Shown here: positions 39,624-46,987 of the stretch, in pieces
Layout: every line of letters starts with the position of its first letter
Numbering within the stretch: the stretch's first letter is position 1
Assembly (NCBI GenBank): GCA_018780145.1
Contig: JADMKA010000006.1
Location: 1 to 47,019, forward strand
From: Vitreoscilla sp.
Lineage (GTDB): Bacteria; Pseudomonadota; Gammaproteobacteria; Burkholderiales; Burkholderiaceae_C
Length of the DNA: 47,019 nucleotides
Reading direction: 5' to 3'
Notes under the pieces: generated by a model
The model's database searches: none
What the model saw: the letters and a program-made list of their open reading frames with translations, nothing else
Told to the model about the DNA's origin: nothing
Made by a program: the position numbers and the translations under genes

Positions 39624-40716
39624 GCAGCACCCACCTGAGTCCCGCCGCCGTTGGCTGCAGCACGGCCTGGCCGCGATCGCTTGCGGGGTGGTGGCGTGGC
39701 CAACTCAGGCGCGTGGTGAACGGGGCCACTGGCTTGCCGCGGCCTGGGACGATGCATCGGGCCGGCACTTCATCGGCCGCCTGGCCTGGCCGGGTTCGGC
39801 ACTCGGTGCCGTGCGTGTGCTGGCCAGCATCGAGGTGCCGACGCGGGCCCATGGCCTGCTGGTCGAGCCCGATGGGGCCGTGCTGGCCGTCGCGCGCCGC
39901 CCCGGCGAGTGGTTGCTGCGGTGGCATGCCGATGCCCCCGGTGCCACGCGCTGGCAGGTTGCCGAGCCCGACCGGCGATTCAACGGCCATCTGCTGCGCG
40001 AGGCCGGCAGCGGCCACTTGATCAGCGTCGAGACCGATCTGGCCAGCGGGCACAGCGTGCTGGCGGTGCGCGATGGACAGGGCCTGGCGGTGCGCGACGA
40101 ATGGCCGGTGGCCGGCATCGACGCCCACGAGTTGCTGCAGGATGCCGACGGCAGCCTGCTGCTGGCCGTGGGCGGCGTGCCCAGCCTGCCCGAGAGCGGG
40201 CGTGTCAAACGCGGCTTGCCGGCCATGGCATCGGCATTGTTGCGGCTCGATGCGTGCGACGGCCACGAGGTGGGCCGCTGGGAGCTCGGCGATGCGAGGC
40301 TGTCGATGCGCCACCTGGCGCGGCACGCGGGCGGAGCCATCGGCATCGCCTTGCAGGCCGAGCACGACGCTGCGGAGGCGAAGGCGGCGGCACCGGTGCT
40401 GGCCTGGTTCGACGGCAGCCGGCTGCGCGTGGGCGAGCAGCCGTCGGCGCTGGCCGGCTACGGCGGCAGCATCGTCGCCACCGCCGAAGGCTTTGCCATC
40501 GGTGCGCCGCGGGCCGGCGGCATCGCGCGTTGGTGTGCCGACGGCCGCTGGCTCGGTCTCGACCCGCTGGCCGAGGCCTGCGCGATCAGCGCCACGCCCT
40601 CCGGTGGCTGGTGCGCCGGCGGGGCGGTCGCCGCACGGCGCGACGACCTGGCCTCGCCGGTGCCGCTGCCGCCGATGCGGCTGGACAACCACTGGGTGCT
40701 GGCTACGGCGGTCTGA
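39613..40716 (+). CDS. DUF1513 family protein, probably Tat-exported
   Basis: This 367-residue protein has a twin-arginine-like signal (ESRRRWLQHGLAAIACGVVA), implying export after folding. The rest looks like a beta-propeller, with repeated W-D-x-x-S-G-R, HGLLVEPDG, GHLLREAGSG and HELLQDADGS blade segments. DUF1513 proteins have no established activity that I know of, but they recur beside imelysin and dihaem genes. The ATG at 39613 overlaps the second imelysin by 11 bases. It is the last gene of the Fur-controlled operon. A scaffold or cofactor-binding role in periplasmic iron handling is inference. Confidence 0.87.
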   Translation: MVIEQHPPESRRRWLQHGLAAIACGVVAWPTQARGERGHWLAAAWDDASGRHFIGRLAWPGSALGAVRVLASIEVPTRAHGLLVEPDGAVLAVARRPGEWLLRWHADAPGATRWQVAEPDRRFNGHLLREAGSGHLISVETDLASGHSVLAVRDGQGLAVRDEWPVAGIDAHELLQDADGSLLLAVGGVPSLPESGRVKRGLPAMASALLRLDACDGHEVGRWELGDARLSMRHLARHAGGAIGIALQAEHDAAEAKAAAPVLAWFDGSRLRVGEQPSALAGYGGSIVATAEGFAIGAPRAGGIARWCADGRWLGLDPLAEACAISATPSGGWCAGGAVAARRDDLASPVPLPPMRLDNHWVLATAV

Positions 40717-40720
40717 AATG

Positions 40721-40735
40721 CGGCACCCGGTGCCG
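40721..40735 (+). terminator. Hairpin after the DUF1513 gene
   Basis: CGGCAC, a 3-base loop and GTGCCG form a 6-bp hairpin 4 bases after the stop, followed by GGGG-TACCGG-CCCC. No U tract is present. It lies in the 119-base gap between convergent genes and may stop transcription from either side. Confidence 0.35.
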
Positions 40736-40835
40736 GGGTACCGGCCCCACCCGCCGAGCGGGTGCACAGCCGGCTTGGGAGCGGCCCGGCGCTCGGCTGA
40801 GCCCTCCGGCACAGGGGCCGGCCCGGTGGGTAGCG

Positions 40836-41156
40836 TCAGTGCAGCGGCAGGTGCGCCGGGCGCGTCTCCGTGCACGGTGTGAGGGCGCCTGCGGCCAGCG
40901 TGGCCCACTCGGCGTGGGCCTGCGCCAGCGCCCTGGCCACCGGTCCCGCGGTGGCAGGGTGATGGACCATGAAGAACAGGTTGGAGACGATCTTGCGCGC
41001 CAGCAAGGTACGCAGCTCGATGGCGCCGGGCGCATCACCGGCTGGCGTGCCTTCCGGTGTGGCCGCCCATCGTGTCATCAGGGCGTAGGTTCCCACCATC
41101 AGCGCGTTGAAACACGGCGCGTCGGGGGCATCGTCGATCTCGGTGGGGTGGGGCAT
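40836..41156 (-). CDS. Unknown 106-residue protein of the hemP operon
   Basis: I do not recognise this family. The protein is small, soluble and helical in prediction by eye, with a hydrophobic middle (FNALMVGTYALMTRWA and RKIVSNLFFMVHHPATAG), two cysteines and several histidines towards the C-terminus. No signal peptide is visible. GGAGC lies 7 bases before the ATG, which supports real translation. It lies 15 bases after the DUF2325 gene on the same strand, so it is the third gene of the Fur-box-controlled hemP transcript. A link to haem or iron status is suggested only by that position. Confidence 0.68.
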   Translation of the reverse strand: MPHPTEIDDAPDAPCFNALMVGTYALMTRWAATPEGTPAGDAPGAIELRTLLARKIVSNLFFMVHHPATAGPVARALAQAHAEWATLAAGALTPCTETRPAHLPLH

Positions 41157-41171
41157 GGGGAAAGCTCCGAA

Positions 41172-42365
41172 TCAGGTCTCGTCGTGTGGCGCCGGGGCGG
41201 GCACCCACTCGTGCAGCGCGCGCCGCAGGCTGGCGCTGCTGGGGTTCTCGACGAACAGGCAGCGCTTGCCGGTTCGCCTGCAATGGTCTTTGACGCGCCA
41301 GTAGGCGTTGTGGCTGATGCAGCCGGTCTGGCAGATCACCAGGTCAGCGGCGGCCAGGGTGCTGTCCAGGCGGTTGACGTTGTCCTCCTCGCCGCCGTCG
41401 TGGTGCAGGAATCGACCGCCCACGCCCTCGACGAGCCGCCGGTACACCGGCAGGCTGGCAGCTCGGCCGCCCACGCACAGGACAGCGCGTTCACTCAGCG
41501 TGGTGGGCTCCGGCGGGGTCGGGTCGGCCGGGGCGGGCGCACCTTCGATGCGCAGTTGCTGCAGTTCCAGCAGGGCTTCGCCGGCTCGGTGGCGCTCGCG
41601 TTCCGCGTCGTGGCGGGCGCGCAGCAGGGCACGCTCGAGGTCCTGGATGCGTTCGGTCTGTTCGGCCACGCGGCGGGTCAGTTCGTCGCGGCCGCGCAGT
41701 GAGGGCACCGCGGCCTCCAGGCTGCGCAGATCCTGTTCCAGCGTGGCCAGCAACGTGTCCCGGCCGAGGACCTCGGCGCGTACGCGCATCAGCTCCGATT
41801 GCAGGGCGTTCTGGGTGCGGGCGTGGTCGGCGCTTTGCAGCGCGCAGCGCTGCTGGGCGGCGCCAAGCTCCCGTGCGAGGACCTCGTTTTCGTGTTGCAG
41901 CGCCATCAGGCGCGCGACATCGGCGCGGTCGGCGGCGCCGTTCTGGTGCTGGATCATGTGGATGTCCTGCAGCACCGCTTCTTCCAGGGCGGCGTCGCAG
42001 CGCGGGTGCGTCAGCGTGGCCCAGAGCGCGCCCGGCACATCCGGGCCGCTGGCCTGCGCGTGCCACCACGCAGCCAGGGCCTCCCTGTTCTTGATGGCCT
42101 GGGTGTGCCGCAGCGCCACGGCGTAGCGCCGGTCCAGCTCCTTCTGCACCGCCTCGGCGATGGGGCCGCGCTCTTTGCACTCGGTGTTCACGCCGCAGTG
42201 CAGTTCGTAATCGCTGGCCACGGTCTTGCCGCCCAGGACCTTGTCCACCAGGCGCCGCACGGCCCCCATCGGCAGGCACACGCCGATCACCGGGCAGTGG
42301 GCGTGGCGGCCGAGATCCCAGATGCGCTGGCGCCGCGATCCGGTGTGGGCTGCGCGCGGATTCAC
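41172..42365 (-). CDS. DUF2325 domain protein with coiled coil
   Basis: This 397-residue cytoplasmic protein has three parts. The N-terminal region (residues 1-110) is rich in Cys and His, including HCPVIGVC and HCGVNTECKERG. A long coiled coil follows (about 125-265, many Glu/Arg/Leu heptads). The C-terminal DUF2325 domain (from AVLCVGGRAAS) has the segments FLHHDGGEEDN and DLVICQTGCISHNAYWRVKD, with further cysteines. DUF2325 looks like a Rossmann-type domain and has no known function. The start is a GTG overlapping the hemP stop by 4 bases (GTGA), so it is coupled to hemP. The Cys/His content suggests metal or haem binding, which is untested inference. Confidence 0.88.
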   Translation of the reverse strand: MNPRAAHTGSRRQRIWDLGRHAHCPVIGVCLPMGAVRRLVDKVLGGKTVASDYELHCGVNTECKERGPIAEAVQKELDRRYAVALRHTQAIKNREALAAWWHAQASGPDVPGALWATLTHPRCDAALEEAVLQDIHMIQHQNGAADRADVARLMALQHENEVLARELGAAQQRCALQSADHARTQNALQSELMRVRAEVLGRDTLLATLEQDLRSLEAAVPSLRGRDELTRRVAEQTERIQDLERALLRARHDAERERHRAGEALLELQQLRIEGAPAPADPTPPEPTTLSERAVLCVGGRAASLPVYRRLVEGVGGRFLHHDGGEEDNVNRLDSTLAAADLVICQTGCISHNAYWRVKDHCRRTGKRCLFVENPSSASLRRALHEWVPAPAPHDET

Positions 42366-42565
42366 TTGGTGAGGATCAACTTGCCGGTCGAGGTTCGGCG
42401 CAGGCGATAGAGCTGCCCGTCGTGTGCGATGAACGCCTCGGAGCCGCGGCCCAGGAGGTCTTCGCTGCGCCAGTGCTTGCCCGCCAACGCGGCCGGGGGG
42501 GCACCTGGTGGCAGGGCCGGGGCTCCGGGCGGGGCGGGGACAGCAGCATGGGTTTCTTCTTGCAT
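42362..42565 (-). CDS. hemP: HemP haemin uptake protein
   Basis: This small protein of 67 residues ends in the HemP hallmark YRLRRTSTGKLILTK, preceded by SEDLLGRGSEAFIAHDGQ. The N-terminus is a Pro/Ala-rich extension. HemP is a small iron-regulated protein found with haem and siderophore uptake genes; in Burkholderia a homologue acts as a regulator of haem receptor expression. The ATG at 42565 is preferred; an in-frame GTG at 42571 would add two residues. No Shine-Dalgarno is visible, and the Fur box ends only 12 bases upstream, so the message is probably leaderless. It overlaps the DUF2325 gene by 4 bases. Confidence 0.88.
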   Translation of the reverse strand: MQEETHAAVPAPPGAPALPPGAPPAALAGKHWRSEDLLGRGSEAFIAHDGQLYRLRRTSTGKLILTK

Positions 42566-42571
42566 GGGCAC

Positions 42572-42602
42572 ATGGTAATACGAACCATTCGCATTAAGGA
42601 AG
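42572..42602 (-). promoter_or_regulatory. Fur box (42577-42595) and candidate hemP promoter
   Basis: Read on the minus strand, AATGCGAAT-G-GTTCGTATT (42595-42577) is a 9-1-9 inverted repeat with 7 of 9 pairs, close to the other two boxes of the window. TACCAT (42577-42572) is in the place of the -10 by alignment with the tonB promoter and ends 6 bases before the hemP ATG. The -35 (TCCTTA) is poor. Confidence 0.7.
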
Positions 42603-42840
42603 TCGCGGCCATGGTGAGATCAGGGCCATGGGTGTCACACACGCGATGCAGATGCCAGCCCGCACGGTGGGAGGATGTCGACACTGCGGCGCAGGCCACC
42701 CGTACATGCGCACGGCGAGGGTGCAGGCCGGCGCATCAGGCGCTCGGCAGGTGCTCCACAACGGGGCACAATGGCGGCCTGAATTGACCGGCGGAGCGTG
42801 GGAGCAGCCGGCGACGCCTTGACCCCCTCGCAACCGACGA

Positions 42841-42856
42841 CCGGGCCGCTGCCCGG
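42841..42856 (+). promoter_or_regulatory. Hairpin next to the fabA start
   Basis: CCGGGC-CGCT-GCCCGG is a perfect 6-bp stem with a 4-base loop ending 9 bases before the fabA ATG, where a Shine-Dalgarno would be expected but none is seen. Further upstream CACAAT (42767-42772) is a possible -10. The rest of the 300-base gap between hemP and fabA shows nothing else I can support. Confidence 0.4.
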
Positions 42857-42865
42857 CCCCACGAC

Positions 42866-43426
42866 ATGTCCACGACGCCTGCAGATCTGACCCCGCGCAC
42901 CAGCCAGCGCGACCTCGGCCGCCATGCCTACTCCCGCGAGGACCTTCTGGCCTGCGGCCGCGGCGAGTTGTTCGGGCCCGGCAACGCCCGGCTGCCACTG
43001 CCCAACATGCTGATGATGGACCGCATCGTCCGCATCGACGACACCGGCGGCACGCACGGCAAGGGCCTAATCGAGGCCGAACTCGACATCCAGCCGGATC
43101 TCTGGTTCTTCGGCTGCCACTTCGAGGGCGATCCGGTGATGCCGGGTTGCCTGGGCCTGGATGCACTGTGGCAACTGGTCGGCTTCTGGCTCGGCTGGCG
43201 CGGCAACCCGGGCCGCGGCCGGGCGCTGGGGGCCGGAGAGGTCAAGTTCTATGGCCAGGTCTTGCCCACGGTCAAGAAGGTCAGCTATCGCTTGGAGCTC
43301 AAGCGCGTGATCGAGCGCAAACTGGTGATGGGCATCGCCGACGGGCGCATGTTCGCCGATGGCCGGGAGATCTACTCGGCCAACGACCTGAAGGTCGGCC
43401 TGTTCACCTCCACGGAAGATTTCTGA
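42866..43426 (+). CDS. fabA: FabA, beta-hydroxydecanoyl-ACP dehydratase/isomerase
   Basis: This 186-residue hot-dog-fold enzyme introduces the cis double bond of unsaturated fatty acids by dehydrating 3-hydroxydecanoyl-ACP and isomerising the product. The catalytic pair is His85 in [13 protein letters not shown] and Asp99 in GLDALWQL, each 15 positions later than in E. coli because of a longer N-terminus. The stop overlaps the fabB start in TGATG, the classical fabA-fabB pair, so this organism makes unsaturated fatty acids anaerobically. No Shine-Dalgarno is visible; a GC hairpin lies just before the ATG. Confidence 0.96.
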   Translation: MSTTPADLTPRTSQRDLGRHAYSREDLLACGRGELFGPGNARLPLPNMLMMDRIVRIDDTGGTHGKGLIEAELDIQPDLWFFGCHFEGDPVMPGCLGLDALWQLVGFWLGWRGNPGRGRALGAGEVKFYGQVLPTVKKVSYRLELKRVIERKLVMGIADGRMFADGREIYSANDLKVGLFTSTEDF

Positions 43427-44640
43427 TGCGTCGCGTCGTCGTCACCGGGGCTGGCATCGTCTCCAGCCTGGGCAACAACCTGGACGAGGTCTCGCAAAGC
43501 CTGCGCGAGAGCCGTTCCGGCCTGAAGTTCAACCCCCACTACGCCGAGCGTGGCATGCGCTCGCAGGTCAGCGGCCGGCCGGCGCTCGAGCTGGAAGCCG
43601 CCGTCGACCGCCGCACGCTGCGTTTCATGGGCGACGCGGCGGCCTACGCCTACCTGTCGATGCAGCAGGCCATCGCGCAATCCGGTCTCACGCCCGAGCT
43701 GGTGTCGCACCCGCGCACCGGCCTGGTGGCCGGCTCGGGCGGCGCCTCCAGCTACAACCAGGTCTGGGCGGCGGACACGCTGCGCGCCAAGGGCATCAGG
43801 CGGGTCGGCCCCTTCATGGTGACCCGCACCATGGGCAGCACGGTCTCCGCTTGCCTGGCCACGCCCTTCGGCATCAAGGGCGTCAATTACTCGATCACCT
43901 CGGCCTGCGCGACCAGTGCGCACTGCATCGGCCACGCGGCGCAGCTGATCGCCTGGGGCCAGCAGGACGTGGTCTTCGCTGGCGGCGGTGAAGAAGAAAG
44001 CTGGGAGCAATCGCTGCTGTTCGACGCCATGGGTGCCATGTCCAGCAGCTACAACGACCAGCCCGAGCGCGCGGCGCGTGCCTTCGACGCCTCGCGCGAT
44101 GGCTTCGTCATCGCCGGCGGCGGCGGCATGCTGGTGCTGGAGTCGCTGGACCATGCGCGGGCGCGCGGCGCCACCATCCTGGCCGAGCTGGTCGGCTTCG
44201 GCGCCACCTCCGATGGCCACGACATGGTGGCGCCCTCCGGTGAAGGTGCGGTGCGCTGCATGCAGCAGGCCTTGGCGACCGTGAAGACCCCGGTGGACTA
44301 CATCAACGCCCATGGCACCTCGACGCCGGTGGGCGATCTGGCCGAGCTCGGCGCGGTGCGCGAGGTTTTCGGCGAGCGCATCCCGCACATCAGCTCGACC
44401 AAGTCGATCTCCGGCCACTCGCTGGGTGCGGCGGGCGTGCAGGAGGCCATCTACTGCCTGCTGATGATGCAGGGCGGTTTCGCGGCGGCGTCGGCCCACA
44501 TCGAGAACCTCGACCCGGCCGCCGAAGGCCTGCCCATCCTGCGGGCACGGCTGGACGCGCCGGTCAACACGGCGATGTCCAACAGCTTCGGCTTCGGTGG
44601 CACCAACGCCTCGTTGGTGTTCACCCGCTTCTCCAGCTGA
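43426..44640 (+). CDS. fabB: FabB, beta-ketoacyl-ACP synthase I
   Basis: This 404-residue thiolase-fold condensing enzyme elongates the cis-3-decenoyl-ACP made by FabA. The Cys-His-His triad is Cys161 (SACATSAHC), His296 ([12 protein letters not shown]) and His331 ([11 protein letters not shown]); [11 protein letters not shown] is the C-terminal family motif. The ATG overlaps fabA by one base. Two adjacent hairpins follow the stop and may end the fabA-fabB transcript before the Fur-controlled tonB promoter. The fatty acid pair stands between two iron-regulated units without apparent functional link. Confidence 0.96.
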   Translation: MRRVVVTGAGIVSSLGNNLDEVSQSLRESRSGLKFNPHYAERGMRSQVSGRPALELEAAVDRRTLRFMGDAAAYAYLSMQQAIAQSGLTPELVSHPRTGLVAGSGGASSYNQVWAADTLRAKGIRRVGPFMVTRTMGSTVSACLATPFGIKGVNYSITSACATSAHCIGHAAQLIAWGQQDVVFAGGGEEESWEQSLLFDAMGAMSSSYNDQPERAARAFDASRDGFVIAGGGGMLVLESLDHARARGATILAELVGFGATSDGHDMVAPSGEGAVRCMQQALATVKTPVDYINAHGTSTPVGDLAELGAVREVFGERIPHISSTKSISGHSLGAAGVQEAIYCLLMMQGGFAAASAHIENLDPAAEGLPILRARLDAPVNTAMSNSFGFGGTNASLVFTRFSS

Positions 44641-44650
44641 TCGGCTGATC

Positions 44651-44691
44651 GCCCGCCGTGCGGGCTGCGCAGGTGCCTTGGGGCGCCTGCG
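44651..44691 (+). terminator. Two consecutive hairpins after fabB
   Basis: GCCCGC-CGT-GCGGGC (44651-44665) is followed at once by a 10-bp stem, CGCAGGTGCC-TTGG-GGCGCCTGCG (44668-44691), with one G-U pair. No U tract follows, so the terminator call is tentative, but no other structure separates fabB from the tonB promoter. Confidence 0.5.
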
Positions 44692-44766
44692 GCCTCGCCG
44701 TCCCGGCGCGGGGCCCTGCATGTTGTTTCCTGGATCGTTCGCCTGCCAGATTCGGCAGGAGACATC

Positions 44767-44795
44767 TTGTGAATGCGAATGATTTGCAATAAACT
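44767..44795 (+). promoter_or_regulatory. tonB promoter with embedded Fur box
   Basis: The -35 TTGTGA (44767-44772) and the -10 TAAACT (44790-44795) are separated by exactly 17 bases. The Fur box AATGCGAAT-G-ATTTGCAAT (44772-44790; 7 of 9 pairs) fills that spacer. Fur binding would therefore block RNA polymerase directly. The 5' leader to the tonB GTG is about 128 bases. Confidence 0.83.
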
Positions 44796-44929
44796 ACGCG
44801 CCAGCCAGCCTTCGATGGCAGCGTGATCGCCCAGCGCGATCGCCTGCTCGCCGAGCCAGCCAACAAGCCCTGAATCCCTGAGCCGCCCCGTGAAGGTGCG
44901 GCCCTCTTGTTGCGCGAGGTTCCGCCGAA

Positions 44930-45619
44930 GTGCCCGACTCATTGCCGAACGACCATCTGCTGGCCGCGTGGCCACTGGCCCGCTCGGCCGAGCCGTTGCC
45001 GGCCTGGGCATGGCGCGGCCTGGTGGGTGGGGTGTTCGCCGCCCACCTGGGGGCGGGCTGGGGCCTGATGCAGCTGTCTTCGGGGCGCGCGGCCCTGGCC
45101 GACATGGCGCCGATGGTGGTCGATTTCATCGCCCCGGAGGTGGCGCCACCGACGCCGGCACCACCACCGCGCCGCCCCGTGGCGCCGCCGCCCATCCTGG
45201 CGGTGCCACCGGCGGTGCAGCCCTCGCCGGCCGCCATGATCGTGCCGCCCCCGCCGCCGGAGCCCGTGGTGATGGCCGAACTGCCTCCGCAGCCCACCGC
45301 CGCGCCGGCTCCGCCGCCCGCCGCACCGCGCAGCATTCCCGCCACGGCGGTGAGCTACCGGGTGCCACCGGCGCCGGTTTACCCGCTGGCCTCGCGCCGG
45401 CTGGGCGAGCAGGGCGAGGTGCTGCTGCGCGTCGAGATCGGCACCGACGGCCTCGCCCGCCAGGTGCTGCTGGCCCGCTCGTCGGGCTCGGCGCGGCTGG
45501 ATGCCGCGGCGATCGCTGCCGTGCGCGCCGCCCGCTTCAACCCGTACACAGAAGACGGCATGCCCCTCGTGGTGTGGGCCCCCGTCCCGATCGAATTCAT
45601 CCTGGAGAGCCGACCATGA
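44930..45619 (+). CDS. tonB: TonB energy-transducing protein
   Basis: This 229-residue inner-membrane protein couples the proton motive force to outer-membrane receptors. A single TM helix (about residues 27-49) carries His39, equivalent to the functional His of E. coli TonB. A Pro-rich periplasm-spanning region follows (about 67-135), then the TonB C-terminal domain (about 145-229; PVYPLASRRLGEQGEVLLRV ... ARFNPYTEDG). The start is a GTG at 44930, since no ATG precedes the TM helix, with GAGG about 10 bases upstream. The ATGA overlap couples it to exbB. It is controlled by the Fur-box promoter upstream. Confidence 0.93.
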   Translation: MPDSLPNDHLLAAWPLARSAEPLPAWAWRGLVGGVFAAHLGAGWGLMQLSSGRAALADMAPMVVDFIAPEVAPPTPAPPPRRPVAPPPILAVPPAVQPSPAAMIVPPPPPEPVVMAELPPQPTAAPAPPPAAPRSIPATAVSYRVPPAPVYPLASRRLGEQGEVLLRVEIGTDGLARQVLLARSSGSARLDAAAIAAVRAARFNPYTEDGMPLVVWAPVPIEFILESRP

Positions 45620-46380
45620 ACGCCCCCGATTCGCCGGGCCTGGCCCACTTCATCGGCCAAAGCGATGCGGTCGGCAAGACCCTGCTGGCCATCCTGCTGC
45701 TGATGTCGGTGATCTCGTGGGTGCTCATCGCCACCAAGGGCCTGACGGCCTTCTTCCGCAAGCGGCGCTCCGGGGCATTCCTGGCCTTGTTCTGGAACGC
45801 GACGTCGCTGGGCGAGGTGCACGCGGAGATCAGCACCCACGGCGTGCACGAACCCTTCGCCCACCTGACCGCGCACGCGATGCATGCCCAGGCCCACCAC
45901 GCCCGTCACGGTGCGGCCAAGCTGGCCGAGGCCGGCAGCGAGCAGGAGTTCCTGACCCGCACGATCAAGAAGGTGCTGGACGAGGAGACCATGCAACTCG
46001 AGAGCGGGCTCACCATGCTCGCCACCATCGGTGCCACGGCACCGTTCGTCGGCCTGTTCGGCACCGTCTGGGGTGTCTACCACGCGCTGGTGGCCATCGG
46101 CATGAGCGGCGCCGGCACGCTGGACAAGGTGGCCGGCCCGGTCGGCGAGGCGCTGATCATGACCGGCCTGGGCCTGGCCGTGGCGATCCCCGCGGTGGTG
46201 GCCTACAACGCCTTCACCCGCAGCAACCGGGTGCTGGCCGCGCGGCTGGACGCCTTTGCCTACGAGCTGCACAGCTTCCTGACCTTGGGCGAAGCACCCG
46301 GCGCCAGCAGCCACCAGGCCGCCGGCGCCCCGGCGACCGGTGCCGAACGGGTGCGCGCCGTGCGCCCCGTCGCCGCCTGA
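45616..46380 (+). CDS. exbB: ExbB proton-channel subunit of the TonB system
   Basis: This 254-residue MotA/TolQ/ExbB-family protein has three TM segments. The first is near residues 20-42 (LLAILLLMSVISWVLIATKG), and a large cytoplasmic part follows, with many His residues (HAMHAQAHHARHG). The other two helices are in LATIGATAPFVGLFGTVWGV and EALIMTGLGLAVAIPAVVAY, whose small residues and threonine line the channel. With ExbD it harvests the proton gradient for TonB. It overlaps tonB by 4 bases and is followed by exbD after 18 bases. The His-rich cytoplasmic loop is more marked than I expect for the family. Confidence 0.95.
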   Translation: MNAPDSPGLAHFIGQSDAVGKTLLAILLLMSVISWVLIATKGLTAFFRKRRSGAFLALFWNATSLGEVHAEISTHGVHEPFAHLTAHAMHAQAHHARHGAAKLAEAGSEQEFLTRTIKKVLDEETMQLESGLTMLATIGATAPFVGLFGTVWGVYHALVAIGMSGAGTLDKVAGPVGEALIMTGLGLAVAIPAVVAYNAFTRSNRVLAARLDAFAYELHSFLTLGEAPGASSHQAAGAPATGAERVRAVRPVAA

Positions 46381-46398
46381 GCCCGCAGGAGCGCCACG

Positions 46399-46869
46399 AT
46401 GGCCTTCGCCTCTTTCGACTCCAAACGCGGCGCCGCGCCGATGGCCGAGATCAACATGGTGCCGCTGATCGACGTGATGCTGGTGCTGCTGGTGATCTTC
46501 ATCGTCACCGCGCCGCTGCTGACACACGCCGTCAAGCTGGACCTGCCGCGCGCCAGCTCGTCGGCCAACGAGCTCAAACCCAACAAGATCGAATTTGCGA
46601 TCGACGCCGCCGGCCAGCGCTTCTACAACGGCGAGGCCATCAGCCGCGAGCAGGCCGCGCAGCGCTTCGCCCAGGCCGTGGCCGCCAGCACGCCCGGCGC
46701 GGCAGGCGCGGCAGGCGCGGCAGGGGGCTCGGCGCCGCTGCAACCGCCCGAGCTTCACCTGCGCGCCGACCAGACGGTGGCCTACCGCCTGGTGGCCGAA
46801 ACCCTGGCCGACGCCGGCACCGCCGGGCTGACCCGCATCGGCTTCGTCAGCGAGCCCGAACGCCGCTGA
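46399..46869 (+). CDS. exbD: ExbD proton-channel subunit of the TonB system
   Basis: This 156-residue ExbD/TolR-family protein has one TM helix (about residues 20-42) with the essential proton-carrying Asp25 in NMVPLIDVMLVLLVIFIV, followed by a periplasmic domain. That domain carries an unusual Gly/Ala insertion (PGAAGAAGAAGG) made by three 9-bp DNA repeats, between the first helix-strand part and the LHLRADQTVAYRLV segment. AGGAG precedes the ATG. It is the third gene of the Fur-controlled tonB-exbB-exbD operon. Confidence 0.95.
   Translation: MAFASFDSKRGAAPMAEINMVPLIDVMLVLLVIFIVTAPLLTHAVKLDLPRASSSANELKPNKIEFAIDAAGQRFYNGEAISREQAAQRFAQAVAASTPGAAGAAGAAGGSAPLQPPELHLRADQTVAYRLVAETLADAGTAGLTRIGFVSEPERR
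46696..46722. repeat. Three tandem 9-bp repeats inside exbD
   Basis: GGCGCGGCA occurs three times in a row and encodes the Gly-Ala-Ala insertion in the ExbD periplasmic domain. The copies are identical, which suggests recent expansion or ongoing length variation. Confidence 0.85.
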
Positions 46870-46872
46870 CGC

Positions 46873-46888
46873 GGCGCTGCTCAGCGCC
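46873..46888 (+). terminator. Short hairpin after exbD
   Basis: GGCGCTG and CAGCGCC form a 7-bp inverted repeat with a very short loop just after the exbD stop. No U tract follows. It might partly reduce read-through into the next gene. Confidence 0.3.
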
Positions 46889-46987
46889 CGCCCCGCTGTT
46901 CTCCGTTCACCCCAGCCACGCGACTGCGCCAGCGCAGCCGCCAGCCACGGCTTTGCCTGCTCCACCTTGAAGACCACCACCCGCACC

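Noticed and set aside
42780-42865. Riboswitch in the fabA leader
   Set aside because: I compared it mentally with SAM and SAH-type cores and found no convincing match; only a local hairpin is supported.
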